The notes beneath the pieces were generated by a model. That model saw only the letters and a program-made list of their open reading frames with translations. It had not been told where the DNA came from and did no database searches. From Rhodonellum psychrophilum GCM71 = DSM 17998 (GTDB lineage Bacteria; Bacteroidota; Bacteroidia; Cytophagales; Cyclobacteriaceae), in contig NZ_KB906686.1 of the NCBI RefSeq assembly GCF_000381545.1, positions 1 through 64,000 on the forward strand: a stretch of 64,000 nt of DNA, written 5' to 3'. Position 1 is the stretch's first letter. Each line of letters begins with the position of its first letter. Below, one piece after another: positions 18,913 through 28,191 of the stretch. The position numbers and the translations under genes are program-made.

Positions 18913-19839
18913 TTAAATCCCCAAAGTTTTTTCTTTTTTGGCATTCCTTCTCCTGTTGAAGTAATTGAAAACGGGGTAAAGACAAACAGAAAACAAGATG
19001 ATCATTGTGCCCAAATAGAACCCAGGGGTCATTTTTTCCTTTTCTCCAAAAACCAATACCGCTAAGATAATCCCGTAAACAGGCTCCAAATTGACAGTCA
19101 GGTTGACGGCAAACGCGGTCAATCTGCGCATCAGCTCCACCGACACCGAAAAGGCATAGACTGTACAAACTATACTCAATATCAAGAGCCAAAGCCAATC
19201 CATGGCCGTGGGAACAAGTTGAAGACCTGTTTCCGTGAAGAAAGCCGCATAAAACGGCATAAAAAGCAAGGAGAAAATACAGGCGCCCATCATTTCATAG
19301 AAAGTCAGGACATAGGGGCTGTGTCTTTTGGTCAATCTACCATTGATGACCGTAAAAAGTGCCCCGATCAATGCCGAGCAGACAGCCATTCCCAAGCCCA
19401 ACCAATAGCCTCCTTCAAAGCTAAAAATCACATACAAACCTGAAATCACCATCATACCGAGGAAAACCTCAAACCATTTCACCTTGGATTTATTGATCAT
19501 CGGGTCGATGAATGCCGTCCAGAGGGAAGTGGTGGCCATTCCTGCCAAACAGACCGAAGCCGTAGAGACCCGCGCCGCCCAGAAAAACAAAATCCAATGC
19601 AGGGAGATCAAAAATCCTGTCCCCAGTATTTTACCCAATTCTTTTGGAGGAATTCGGATCTTACTTTTTTTCCACCAAAAGATAAGCCCCAAAGCCAGCG
19701 TGGAAATCAAAGTCCTGAAAAACACGATTTCTACCGAAGGTATACTGATCAACAGCCCCAAAATGGCTGTGAAGCCCCAAATCAGGACAATGAAATGAAG
19801 CATTGCATAATCCTTCACTGTAGAAGCGCTGTCCTGCAT
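18913..19839 (-). CDS. EamA family (DMT) transporter
   Basis: A 308-residue integral membrane protein with about ten hydrophobic segments in two repeated EamA halves (about residues 10-140 and 155-290). The second-half signature 'SVELMRRLTAFAVNLTVNLEPVYGIILAVLVFGE' is typical. EamA proteins export or import small metabolites; the substrate cannot be predicted. It starts one base after the stop of the lptG-like gene, so it is part of the same minus-strand unit tgt-lptG-eamA. Confidence 0.9.
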   Translation of the reverse strand: MQDSASTVKDYAMLHFIVLIWGFTAILGLLISIPSVEIVFFRTLISTLALGLIFWWKKSKIRIPPKELGKILGTGFLISLHWILFFWAARVSTASVCLAGMATTSLWTAFIDPMINKSKVKWFEVFLGMMVISGLYVIFSFEGGYWLGLGMAVCSALIGALFTVINGRLTKRHSPYVLTFYEMMGACIFSLLFMPFYAAFFTETGLQLVPTAMDWLWLLILSIVCTVYAFSVSVELMRRLTAFAVNLTVNLEPVYGIILAVLVFGEKEKMTPGFYLGTMIILFSVCLYPVFNYFNRRRNAKKEKTLGI

Positions 19840-19840
19840 G

Positions 19841-20914
19841 TTAACGGGGAACGGTTTTGTAGAGTAAAACGCCGGCTAGGGCGAAGATGATATTGGGAAG
19901 CCAAACCGCGAAAATGGGATAGGGCGTGCCTGCTTCCGCAAAGGTGCGGGACAACAGGAAAAAGATAATATAGATGAATGCCAGAAAAAATCCCAAGGCA
20001 ATCTGAAATCCCGAACCTCCCCTGGATTTTTTGGAAGAAACGATGACGCCGATAAATGTCAGGATAATCGCCGCGAATGGAGACATGTAACGGACATATT
20101 TCTCGATCTTGTAGAAATTGACATTGTCGGCTCCCCGATCCTCCAGGATGGTGATTTGTCGGGACAGTTCCGGCAATTTTAATGTCTCGTGGTGATTTGT
20201 CGGCAAATCAAAGTCATCGGGCGTGATGGAAAGCAGGGTGTCTAGGGATTCCCCGACAGTATAGTCCTCCCCTTTTTCGTGCAAAACCCGCAAACGCCAA
20301 TTCTTGACTGACCAGGAATTGATGGCGGTATCCCAGACGATACGGTCTGCGGATAGTTTGGCGAGCAAAACCCCATCCCGGATTTGCTCCAGTGTGAAAT
20401 TAAAACCTGTATTTCCAGAAGTGTAATAGCGCGAAATATAAGCGTAGGTATCCGGCGCCACCTTGATGTGGATATTCTGTTCGTTGTAGAATTTGTTTTC
20501 CTCCAGATACCGAGTCTTGAATTCCGTCACCCCTGCTGTGGCCACTGGCAGCACCCATCCATTGAGGAAGAAACTGGCAAGCCCGATCATGGAGGCTCCT
20601 GCGATAAACGGCACCAGCAAGCGCACAAAGCTCACACCACTGCTGAGAATGGCGATGATCTCTGTTCTTCCTGCCATTTTGGAAGTAATGAAAATAACCG
20701 AAATGAAGACGGTGATCGGCGTCAGCAGGTTATTGAGGTAAAGCCCGTAGTTTCCCAGGTAAATTAGAATATCAACTGCCGGAACTTTATTTCTGATAAA
20801 GGCATCGTTTTTTTCTGTAAAATCCAATACCAGGACAACCAATATCAGCATCAGGACCACAAAAAAGTAGGTCTTGATGAAATCCTTGATAATGAGTTTG
20901 TCCAGTATTTTCAT
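19841..20914 (-). CDS. LptF/LptG family permease
   Basis: About 357 residues from ATG 20914 (MKILDKLIIKDFIKTYFF). The layout is that of YjgP/YjgQ proteins: three N-terminal membrane segments, a periplasmic jelly-roll domain (about 130-260), and three C-terminal segments. These permeases work with LptB to extract lipopolysaccharide from the inner membrane. LptF and LptG cannot be separated by eye here. The open frame reaches 21010 inside tgt, but the stretch before MKILDKL is unlike the family. The gap to tgt is 2 bp. Confidence 0.88.
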   Translation of the reverse strand: MKILDKLIIKDFIKTYFFVVLMLILVVLVLDFTEKNDAFIRNKVPAVDILIYLGNYGLYLNNLLTPITVFISVIFITSKMAGRTEIIAILSSGVSFVRLLVPFIAGASMIGLASFFLNGWVLPVATAGVTEFKTRYLEENKFYNEQNIHIKVAPDTYAYISRYYTSGNTGFNFTLEQIRDGVLLAKLSADRIVWDTAINSWSVKNWRLRVLHEKGEDYTVGESLDTLLSITPDDFDLPTNHHETLKLPELSRQITILEDRGADNVNFYKIEKYVRYMSPFAAIILTFIGVIVSSKKSRGGSGFQIALGFFLAFIYIIFFLLSRTFAEAGTPYPIFAVWLPNIIFALAGVLLYKTVPR

Positions 20915-20916
20915 GG

Positions 20917-22047
20917 TTACAGTCTTCTGCTTACTTTTTCGACCATCACATTTTTCCAGCTGGAAAATTCTCCCGATTTGATTTTTTCCCGAGCCTGCCC
21001 GACTAGCCAAAGATAGAAACTCAGATTGTGAATGCTTGCAATCTGTGCGCCCAATATCTCTTTGCTGATGACCAAGTGCCTCAAATAGGCCTTGGAATAA
21101 AAACTACTTACGTATGAATCGATACCTAGGTCTATCGCACTGAAGTCATCTTTCCATTTTTCATTTCTAATGTTGATAATTCCTTCGGTGGTGAAGAGCA
21201 TTCCATTTCTGGCATTCCGAGTGGGCATCACACAATCGAACATGTCTACGCCCAATGCGATGCACTCGAGGATATTGGCAGGTGTACCAACACCCATCAG
21301 GTATCTTGGCTTATCCTTTGGCAAAATATCCGTGACCAATTCGGTCATTTCGTACATCATCTCCGCAGGTTCGCCTACCGACAAACCGCCGATGGCATTT
21401 CCTTCACGGCCACATGAGGCGATAAATTCCGCAGACTGAACGCGAAGATCCTTGTAAACAGAACCTTGGACAATCGGAAAAAGGGTTTGGCTGTAGCCGT
21501 ACTTTCCTTCGGTACTGTCAAATTGCGCGATGCAGCGCTCCAGCCAGCGATGGGTCATGTGCATGGAATTTTGCGCATACACATATTCGCAGGGATAAGG
21601 GGTACATTCATCAAAAGCCATGATGATGTCCGCACCGATCACCCGCTGGATGTCCATGACATTTTCCGGAGAGAAAATATGTTTGGAGCCGTCGATATGG
21701 GATTTGAAAATCACTCCTTTTTCGGTGATCTTATTCGTTCCGGAGAGTGAAAACACCTGATATCCGCCACTGTCGGTCAGGATGGGCTTGGACCAGCCAT
21801 TGAACTTGTGCAATCCGCCCGCCCTTTCCAAGATATCCAATCCCGGACGGAGGTAAAGATGATAAGTATTGCCCAAAATGATCTGGGCCTTGACATCGTA
21901 GGTAAGTTCCCGCTGATGAACGGCCTTCACCGATCCCGCGGTACCGACAGGCATAAAAATAGGGGTTTCGATATCCCCATGGTCTGTTTTGATGGTCCCT
22001 GCTCGGGCCTTACTCTTAGGGTCTGTGAATTCTAATTGAAACTTCAT
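20917..22047 (-). CDS. tgt: tRNA-guanine transglycosylase (queuine)
   Basis: Tgt exchanges G34 for a queuosine precursor in tRNAs with GUN anticodons. The general-base region TDSGGYQVFSL (Asp about 92), MAFDECTPYP, and the nucleophile motif DMFDCVMPTRNARNG (Asp about 271) are intact. Oddity: the C-terminal zinc site, normally CxCxxC plus His, reads I-D-S-Y-V-S at about residues 309-314 with no Cys, while the following YSKAYLRHL and IHNL motifs remain. Length 376 is normal. It heads the tgt-lptG-eamA unit. Confidence 0.94.
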   Translation of the reverse strand: MKFQLEFTDPKSKARAGTIKTDHGDIETPIFMPVGTAGSVKAVHQRELTYDVKAQIILGNTYHLYLRPGLDILERAGGLHKFNGWSKPILTDSGGYQVFSLSGTNKITEKGVIFKSHIDGSKHIFSPENVMDIQRVIGADIIMAFDECTPYPCEYVYAQNSMHMTHRWLERCIAQFDSTEGKYGYSQTLFPIVQGSVYKDLRVQSAEFIASCGREGNAIGGLSVGEPAEMMYEMTELVTDILPKDKPRYLMGVGTPANILECIALGVDMFDCVMPTRNARNGMLFTTEGIINIRNEKWKDDFSAIDLGIDSYVSSFYSKAYLRHLVISKEILGAQIASIHNLSFYLWLVGQAREKIKSGEFSSWKNVMVEKVSRRL

Positions 22048-22155
22048 CTATGCTTTTCTGATCCCAAATCCAAAAAACTTGGAAATTCGGTGTAATTTGA
22101 TAATTCAAAGCACAAAAATATAAGCTTATTCTTAAATGAATGCTGAAATTGCTTT

Positions 22156-22163
22156 TATATTTG
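22156..22163 (+). promoter_or_regulatory. Candidate -7 box of the glycosyltransferase gene
   Basis: TATATTTG matches TAnnTTTG exactly, 19 bp before the ATG at 22182. This supports 22182 and not the upstream in-frame codon at 22140 as start. No clear -33 element is visible. Confidence 0.5.
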
Positions 22164-22181
22164 CCCGCTAAAGATTTCAGC

Positions 22182-23321
22182 ATGTTAACGGTTATTCTGT
22201 GGATATTATTTTTAGTGGCTTTGGCCATACAATTGTTTTATATCCTGATCATTTTTGGGCGTATGTCTTTTTTTTATCGAAATAAAATATCGAATCCATC
22301 CAAGTCAAATACAGAGGGTGTTACCGTGATCGTGGCCGCACACAATGAAAAAGACAACCTGAAAAAGCTCATCCCGATTCTTTGCAGCCAAAAATACCCG
22401 AATTTTGATGTCATGATCATCAATGACCGCTCCAACGACGGTACCAAAAACCTGCTGGAAAAAATGATGGCCCTCTATCCCCGGCTACGCACCGTGACGG
22501 TCAAATACACGCCCGGACATGTCACTTCCAAGAAATATGCGCTTACCCTTGGAATCAAGGTGGCCAAAAACGATGTGCTTTTGCTCACCGACGCAGATTG
22601 CATCCCAAAAACGGATAAGTGGATAGAATTGATGACCGCCCCGGTTCGTCAGGAAAACAAAACCTTTTCACTCGGTTTTTCCCAATACAATTCCGGAAAG
22701 GGATTTCTGAATCGTTGGATACAATACGAAACCCTCTGGACGGGCATCCAATACATGTCTTTTGCACTTTGGAAAGCCCCATTTATGGGCGTGGGGAGAA
22801 ATCTTTGCTACAGAAAAAGCTTCTTCATGGAAAAAAAGGCCTTTAAGGGGCTTTGGCATATTGACTGCGGAGATGATGATCTTTTTGTAAACCTCTATGC
22901 AACCGGACAAAACACCGCGGTGGTGGTGGATCCGGAGAGCTTGACCCTTTCCAATCCCAAAACCACCTGGAGAGCTTACTTTTCCCAAAAAAGAAGACAT
23001 TTCCATGCAGGCAAATATTACCGATCGGGTGACAAAACCAAGATCGGTGTCTATTCCGCAACCCATCTTTTATTTTGGTTGGTGGGACTTTCCTTACTGA
23101 TTTTTTTAGGTTTGGCACAGAAATGGGAACAATTTTCCATTATTATCGGTATTATGGTTGTCCGATCCATATTATTGACATCCGTCTTCACTTCCGCAAG
23201 GAAGAAATTGGAAGGCGAAAGCAAAGTCTTCGGGACGATGTTTTTCGATTTCATGTATTTGGGGTATTTTTGGATAATTGGCACGATGGGGTACCAGTCA
23301 AAAAAGGTTAAATGGAAGTAA
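22182..23321 (+). CDS. Membrane glycosyltransferase, family 2
   Basis: An N-terminal membrane segment (about 1-25), a GT2 catalytic domain (about 45-280) and three or four C-terminal membrane segments. The nucleotide-binding start VTVIVAAHNEKDNL, the acidic motif LLTDADCIP, and the acceptor-side motif 'QKRRHFHAGKYY' are present, so it uses a nucleotide sugar on a membrane-proximal acceptor. Product unknown. The last 10 bases overlap the sigma factor gene, so the two are coupled. Confidence 0.88.
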   Translation: MLTVILWILFLVALAIQLFYILIIFGRMSFFYRNKISNPSKSNTEGVTVIVAAHNEKDNLKKLIPILCSQKYPNFDVMIINDRSNDGTKNLLEKMMALYPRLRTVTVKYTPGHVTSKKYALTLGIKVAKNDVLLLTDADCIPKTDKWIELMTAPVRQENKTFSLGFSQYNSGKGFLNRWIQYETLWTGIQYMSFALWKAPFMGVGRNLCYRKSFFMEKKAFKGLWHIDCGDDDLFVNLYATGQNTAVVVDPESLTLSNPKTTWRAYFSQKRRHFHAGKYYRSGDKTKIGVYSATHLLFWLVGLSLLIFLGLAQKWEQFSIIIGIMVVRSILLTSVFTSARKKLEGESKVFGTMFFDFMYLGYFWIIGTMGYQSKKVKWK

Positions 23322-23923
23322 GCAAGAGAGGTTTTTCGGACAAGGCATTAGAGGATTTTGATTTGATCGACCGCGCCGTGGATCAAAATGACCAGCAGGC
23401 TTATGCGGCATTGATGAAGCGCTACAAAAAGGCGGTTTTTTTCATGATTTTAAAAATGATCCGGGATGCCGATGATGCCGAAGACCTGACCATGGAAGCC
23501 TTTGCCAAGGCTTTTCGAAACCTCCACAAATTCAAGAAAGACTTTACCTTCAGTACTTGGCTGTTCCGGATCGCCACGAACAATACCATTGATTTTATCC
23601 GTAAAAAAAGGCTGAAAACCATGAGCCTCAATACTACGCTGAGCGATGATGGTGGAAATGCCGTGACCATCGATATCGAAGACGACGACAACAATCCCCA
23701 GGATGAATTCATCAAGTCGCAGAGAAAGGAAATGGTCAGAATCTTTGTGGACAAGCTTCCTGCCAAATACAGAAAACTGGTGCAACTCCGTTATTTCGAC
23801 GAACTCTCCTACGAGGAAATTGCCCAGGAACTGGAAAAGCCACTCGGAACCGTAAAGGCCCAGCTCCACCGGTCCCGCGAACTGCTTTACGAAATCGCAC
23901 AAGGAAAAGAAAAGCACATTTGA
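23312..23923 (+). CDS. ECF-type RNA polymerase sigma factor
   Basis: A 203-residue sigma-70 family protein. Region 2 (about 25-95) contains DADDAEDLTMEAFAKAF and TWLFRIATNNTIDFIRKK. Region 4 (about 140-195) contains the helix-turn-helix DELSYEEIAQELEKPLGTVKAQLHRSRELL. Between them lies an acidic linker rich in Asp. It overlaps the glycosyltransferase gene and no anti-sigma gene is adjacent. This subgroup is common in Bacteroidota; target genes cannot be inferred. Confidence 0.92.
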   Translation: MEVSKRGFSDKALEDFDLIDRAVDQNDQQAYAALMKRYKKAVFFMILKMIRDADDAEDLTMEAFAKAFRNLHKFKKDFTFSTWLFRIATNNTIDFIRKKRLKTMSLNTTLSDDGGNAVTIDIEDDDNNPQDEFIKSQRKEMVRIFVDKLPAKYRKLVQLRYFDELSYEEIAQELEKPLGTVKAQLHRSRELLYEIAQGKEKHI

Positions 23924-23937
23924 TTTCTCTAAACGTC

Positions 23938-23989
23938 CAAAGAAAAACCCTTGATACAAAATTGATTTTGAATCAAGGGTTTTTCTTTG
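23938..23989 (+). terminator. Intrinsic terminator after the sigma factor gene
   Basis: Arms caaagaaaaacccttgat and atcaagggtttttctttg form a perfect 18-bp inverted repeat with a loop of about 16 nt. The T5 inside the 3' arm supplies the U-tract. It ends the glycosyltransferase-sigma transcript. Confidence 0.87.
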
Positions 23990-24335
23990 CTGATGTGGGT
24001 TTTAGCTATTTTTTTGACAATACAAGAGCGTGATTTTTGGGTCAATCCTTCACAACAATTGTTTTCTTTGCCGCTTCAACTCCAGATTTTTTTGTCGCAG
24101 AGGAATAAATCCTTGCTGCATTTTTTTCATTTGATCCCACTCCGACGCTAGGCGGTTTTAGGCTCTCAAAAAAAACATCCCAAAGGAAATAGCCGAAAAT
24201 GAAAGGAAAATCCCTTTTCTTTGATCCATCTGAACACTTTCACTTCTCCAAGAAAAACAAATCGAAAAGCTTTCTTTTTCCTGTCTTCAATTTTTAGGTT
24301 TAACTTGAGCTATCTTTTTCCCAAAAATCAATAGC
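23990..24335. other. Spacer before the DUF2254 gene
   Basis: About 345 bp with no supported gene or RNA. It is moderately A/T-rich with several T-runs. No strong promoter box is seen; TATCTTTTT at 24310-24318 is a weak -7-like match. Confidence 0.4.
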
Positions 24336-25664
24336 ATGAAGAATATTTGGTATACGCTTAAGATTTCTCTCCACAGAACTACCTCCAGCATCGCTTTTAT
24401 CCCGACATTGTTTGCTTTTTGTGGACTTGCATTGTCTTTTTTGGTTGCATCGGTAGAATATGAACCATGGGTGCTGGATTTCAAGGAGAAGATCGGTTTC
24501 CTCTTGATTGGAAGTCTTGATAACGGGAGATTGATCCTGGGAACTTTGGTTGCCAGCACGATTTCCCTGATGGTCTTTAGCTTTTCCATGGTGATGATCG
24601 TGTTGAGCCAAGCCTCATCAAGTCTTTCCCCTAGGGTTTTGCCGGGATTGATCAGCAACAAGCCTCACCAGATCATTTTGGGGTTTTATTTGGCCACGAT
24701 CCTTTTTTCACTGATCATGATCATTAATTTCCAAGCCGAGGGAGAGTATAAAATCCCATCCTTGGGCATATTGTTCGCTATGGCATTTGGCATTACCAGC
24801 TTGACGCTTTTCATTTATTTTATTCATTCGATTTCCAAATCGATCCAGGTAGAAACCATTTTGCATAATATTTTTAAAAGCACCCTCCATCAAATTGGCC
24901 TACGCGATCAAAAAGAACCCCAACAGGAAATCCAAATTCCTGATCAAGGTAATGCCTGGTTGGATATCTGCACAAAACGGGCAGGTTATCTCAAGAAGGT
25001 GAATGAAGAAGACTTAATATTATTGGCAGACAAACATGATTTTCAACTTTCCATCTGCAGTCCTATCGGCCAATTTTTAGTCGAAGGATATCCTTTTTTG
25101 AAGGTCAATGCAGGTCAAAAACTTCCAGAAACAGTCAATGCTGAAATCATGGGTTGTTTTACATTTTACTTCGACGACGAGGTGGAAGACCATTACATGT
25201 TCGGTTTCAAACAGGTATCTGAAATCGCCACGAAGGCCCTAAGTCCGGGCATCAATGATCCCGGAACAGCCATCAAAGCCCTCGATCTACTTTCGGTGCT
25301 GTTTATCCGACTGATGGCGATCCATGAGTCTTTGGTGGTATCGGGGAAAGATGGTAAGGCCAGGATTTTTCATTCTCCTGTAAAATTGGAAGAGTTGATC
25401 TTTCAAAACCTGATTCCAATTCGGGAGTTTGGAAAGAAAGATGTTTTGGTGATGGTGAAGCTTTTGGAAGTGTTAAAAAACATGGTGTTTGCGGACAGAA
25501 ATGACGGCAAGTTTACCGAACCTTTGCTGAAGACTGTCCAGAGCTGTATCCAATGTGCAGATGCTGCGCTCAAAAATTCACTGGACAGGGAGCAAATCAA
25601 TTCCCTTATTCAGCATATCGAAAAAACTGGGGGAGAAAAATATCGGTTGGAACATTTGCGTTGA
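24336..25664 (+). CDS. DUF2254 family membrane protein
   Basis: A 442-residue protein with four N-terminal membrane segments (near 20-40, 65-95, 110-130, 145-165) followed by a large soluble domain. The family pattern 'LASTISLMVFSFSMVMIVLSQASSSLSPRVL' region and 'ATKALSPGINDPGTAIKALD' in the soluble part identify DUF2254. Function unknown in the family. Monocistronic: long spacers on both sides. Confidence 0.87.
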   Translation: MKNIWYTLKISLHRTTSSIAFIPTLFAFCGLALSFLVASVEYEPWVLDFKEKIGFLLIGSLDNGRLILGTLVASTISLMVFSFSMVMIVLSQASSSLSPRVLPGLISNKPHQIILGFYLATILFSLIMIINFQAEGEYKIPSLGILFAMAFGITSLTLFIYFIHSISKSIQVETILHNIFKSTLHQIGLRDQKEPQQEIQIPDQGNAWLDICTKRAGYLKKVNEEDLILLADKHDFQLSICSPIGQFLVEGYPFLKVNAGQKLPETVNAEIMGCFTFYFDDEVEDHYMFGFKQVSEIATKALSPGINDPGTAIKALDLLSVLFIRLMAIHESLVVSGKDGKARIFHSPVKLEELIFQNLIPIREFGKKDVLVMVKLLEVLKNMVFADRNDGKFTEPLLKTVQSCIQCADAALKNSLDREQINSLIQHIEKTGGEKYRLEHLR

Positions 25665-26036
25665 TTTTCCAAAGGATCTTGATTTTAAATCTCCTCCAAT
25701 ATTGCTTTTCAATATTAAACCTGAGTATCCGCAATTCTATTCCAGCTTAAAATTGTTTATTGATCAATTCGCTGTGTCCTGTTTTTGATTTCACCGAATC
25801 GGTGCTTTTCGTTATTCACCAAACAGTCTGATTTTTTTCAATTACAATTCTCATCAAAAATCCAGTACTAAAAACGGCTTAAAAACAGAGTGATTCTCCT
25901 TTCGGGATAATGTTTTTTTCATGAAATCACACTCATAATTATTTGAATTTATGAGATAAACTATTCTTTGAATTTTTATATTTTACTATATTTGTCATGA
26001 TATAAATTTAATTATTAAACTTAAAACCAATTTATT
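25665..26036. other. Spacer before hsp20
   Basis: About 370 bp without a gene, increasingly A/T-rich towards hsp20. It contains the promoter candidate at 25967-25994. No heat-shock inverted repeat of the CIRCE type was found. Confidence 0.45.
25967..25994 (+). promoter_or_regulatory. Candidate promoter of hsp20
   Basis: TTTG (25967-25970), a 16-nt spacer and TATATTTG (25987-25994) fit the Bacteroidota promoter pattern, though the spacer is short. The transcript would start near 26001 and have a 35-nt A/T-rich leader before ATG 26037. Confidence 0.5.
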
Positions 26037-26498
26037 ATGACAACTTTAATGAGAAGAGGATCAAGCCCATTTTCAAGCATTTTTCCCGAGCTGCTGAACC
26101 CAGAGAGACTGTTGGGCAAGTCAATGATGGATTTGGAAAGAAGACTTTGGGACACTGACAGGAATTTTGATGTACCTTCGTTGAACGTGAGGGAAACCGA
26201 AAAGGAATACATGGTGGACATCGTGGCGCCGGGATTTGAGAAGAAGGATTTCAAGGTGGAGTTTTCAGAAGGAATGGTAACCGTTCATGCCGAAAAGGAA
26301 CACAAGGAAGAGGAAACCCAAAAGGATTATACCCACAGGGAATTTTCCTACACTTCCATAGAGCGCTCCTTCTCCCTTCCTGAGAATATCCGCGAGGAAA
26401 AGATCGATGCCAAGTACGAAAATGGCATCCTTCAACTCCACATCCCGAAAAAAGATGTGGGAAAACCCAAAATCACAAAGGAAATCAAAGTCTCCTAA
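26037..26498 (+). CDS. Small heat-shock protein, Hsp20/alpha-crystallin family
   Basis: A 153-residue chaperone. The alpha-crystallin domain spans about residues 40-140 and includes VDIVAPGFEKKDFKVEF, YTSIERSFSLPENI and KYENGILQLHIPKK. The C-terminal ITKEI stretch resembles the I-x-I/V oligomerisation motif region. These proteins bind unfolding proteins without ATP. Single-gene unit with its own promoter candidate and terminator. Confidence 0.95.
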   Translation: MTTLMRRGSSPFSSIFPELLNPERLLGKSMMDLERRLWDTDRNFDVPSLNVRETEKEYMVDIVAPGFEKKDFKVEFSEGMVTVHAEKEHKEEETQKDYTHREFSYTSIERSFSLPENIREEKIDAKYENGILQLHIPKKDVGKPKITKEIKVS

Positions 26499-26518
26499 GG
26501 TTAATCAACCAAGATTTT

Positions 26519-26555
26519 GCCGGCTCGAAATCCAATTTCGGGCCGGTATTTTTTT
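26519..26555 (+). terminator. Intrinsic terminator after hsp20
   Basis: gccggctcgaaat, loop cca, atttcgggccggt, then a T-run. The stem is long and G/C-rich with an interior mismatch. It is 20 bp after the hsp20 stop codon. Confidence 0.9.
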
Positions 26556-26686
26556 GTCCTAACAAAATGGAAGGAATTCTATTTCCTGAAAATTGAATTT
26601 CGGAAAAAAGATAGATTTGAAAATGCCTTGCCTCAAGCCACAATAAAAAAACCATTTCCCTGTCGAGGCGGGACGCGGAAAAACCC

Positions 26687-27253
26687 TCAAACAAACAATT
26701 TTCTATCCATGATATACCCCTCCACAGCATCCGGAAGCAGGTACTTCACCGAATGCCCGGTCTTGACCGCATTTCGGATAAAAGTGGCAGAGATATCCAT
26801 CAAAGGCGCCTCCACAAAGTGTACATTGGGATGATCAAATGAGGGGTTTTCTCCAGGTCTAGGATAGACATACAGCCCATATTCGGCCAAGATTACCTCA
26901 TGGTTTTTCCATTTGTGGAAATGCGTCAGATTGTCCCCGCCCACGATCAGCTTGAAGGTATGGTTGGGGAATTTTTCGGAAAGCAGTGTGAGAGTGTCTA
27001 TCGTGTAGCTCGGGCGTGGCATGTGGAATTCCACATCCGTGGCCCTAAAATGAAAATGATCGGCGATGGCGAGCTCTACCATCCTAAGCCGATCAAATTC
27101 GTGTAATAACGATTGTTGTTTTTTAAAGGGATTTTGTGGACTGACCACAAACCAGACTTCATCCAAATCCGTCTGATCCTGCATGATATTGGCAATGATC
27201 AAATGGCCGATGTGTATGGGATTAAAAGATCCGAAAAACAAGCCTATTTTCAA
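26687..27253 (-). CDS. nadD: Nicotinate-nucleotide adenylyltransferase
   Basis: NadD makes nicotinic acid adenine dinucleotide from NaMN and ATP in NAD synthesis. The nucleotidyltransferase signature GLFFGSFNPIHIGHL is at the N-terminus and the C-terminal SATFIRNAVKTGHSVKYLLP (ISSTxIR-like motif) is present. 188 residues, normal. It follows gmk by 5 bp in a minus-strand unit sigma-antisigma-gmk-nadD. Confidence 0.95.
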   Translation of the reverse strand: MKIGLFFGSFNPIHIGHLIIANIMQDQTDLDEVWFVVSPQNPFKKQQSLLHEFDRLRMVELAIADHFHFRATDVEFHMPRPSYTIDTLTLLSEKFPNHTFKLIVGGDNLTHFHKWKNHEVILAEYGLYVYPRPGENPSFDHPNVHFVEAPLMDISATFIRNAVKTGHSVKYLLPDAVEGYIMDRKLFV

Positions 27254-27258
27254 AACAG

Positions 27259-27831
27259 TTATTTGGATATAAATTCCGAAACAAGTTTTTCTGCTTCAGC
27301 AAATGATTTCTGCATGTCGTCATTGAGGATGGAAACATCAAATTGATCCTCAAAGGTCATCTCGAACTTTGCCTTGTACAATCTTCGCGACAAACTCTCA
27401 TCAGTCTCCGTGCCCCGGTCCTTCAACCTTTCGGTGAGGGCTTCCATGGAAGGGACTTTCACGTAGACGGCAAGCGCTTTGTCGCCAAAATATTTTTTGA
27501 GATTGAGCCCGCCTTTGACATCCACGTCGAAGATGACATTGCGCCCACTGTCCCAAATGCGTTGGATTTCCTCTTTCAGGGTGCCATAGAAATTGCCTTC
27601 ATAGACTTCCTGCCACTCGATAAATTCTTGTTGATCGATTTTGGATTTGAATTCTTCGGGGCTCAAAAAATAATAATCCTTCCCGTTTTGCTCAGATCTC
27701 CCTCTTTTGTCCCTGGTACAAGCCGAAATAGAAAATCCCAAATTTGGGATTTTGGAAATCAGATGTTTGACGATGGTGGTTTTCCCCGATCCAGATGGGG
27801 CCGAAAAAATTATTGCTTTTCCTGTTGGCAT
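27259..27831 (-). CDS. gmk: Guanylate kinase
   Basis: Phosphorylates GMP to GDP. The P-loop [15 protein letters not shown] is at residues about 10-24, followed by the GMP-binding region '[21 protein letters not shown]' and '[12 protein letters not shown]'. 190 residues, full length. It lies 5 bp after the anti-sigma gene stop, so it is probably cotranscribed with the sigma pair. Confidence 0.96.
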   Translation of the reverse strand: MPTGKAIIFSAPSGSGKTTIVKHLISKIPNLGFSISACTRDKRGRSEQNGKDYYFLSPEEFKSKIDQQEFIEWQEVYEGNFYGTLKEEIQRIWDSGRNVIFDVDVKGGLNLKKYFGDKALAVYVKVPSMEALTERLKDRGTETDESLSRRLYKAKFEMTFEDQFDVSILNDDMQKSFAEAEKLVSEFISK

Positions 27832-27836
27832 ACCGA

Positions 27837-28109
27837 CTATTCTATCTCTTTTATTTTTTGCCTGATACTGTCGGCCAATTCACTAGGCACGAGTTGTTTG
27901 GTGCATTTTGTCTTGAGCACATCGCGAATGGCTTGCTCCAGGTGGTAGTGTTCAAAACAAGGCTGGCATTTGTCCAGTTTTTCCTTCAGGATCTCCTTGG
28001 AGTCTTGACTATTCTCCCCATCCAAAATGCTTTCCAGTAACTGGAAGCATTTACTCTCGTCGGAACATCTCAATTTCCTTTCTCCAGATGATTCTAAATT
28101 TTTATCCAT
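27837..28109 (-). CDS. RsrA-like anti-sigma factor
   Basis: A 90-residue protein whose layout matches zinc-associated anti-sigma factors of the RsrA (mycothiol system) type: an early Cys (C15 or C21), 'LLESILDGE', then '[25 protein letters not shown]' with C48 and C51, and '[14 protein letters not shown]'. The family's HxxxCxxC motif reads KxxxCxxC here (Lys at 44). It directly follows the ECF sigma gene at 28192-28785 and probably holds that factor inactive. A thiol-redox signal is the family precedent, not shown here. Confidence 0.75.
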   Translation of the reverse strand: MDKNLESSGERKLRCSDESKCFQLLESILDGENSQDSKEILKEKLDKCQPCFEHYHLEQAIRDVLKTKCTKQLVPSELADSIRQKIKEIE

Positions 28110-28191
28110 CTTATGCTTTAATCTGTTTTAGTCAATGCAATGCTAATTTATACTCACAAACCTTTCGTTAAAAAGCCCGTTTTCGCTCAAT

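Noticed and set aside
18829-19065. Short frame overlapping the EamA gene
   Set aside because: Antisense to the 3' end of a clear transporter gene, with no supporting start or motif.
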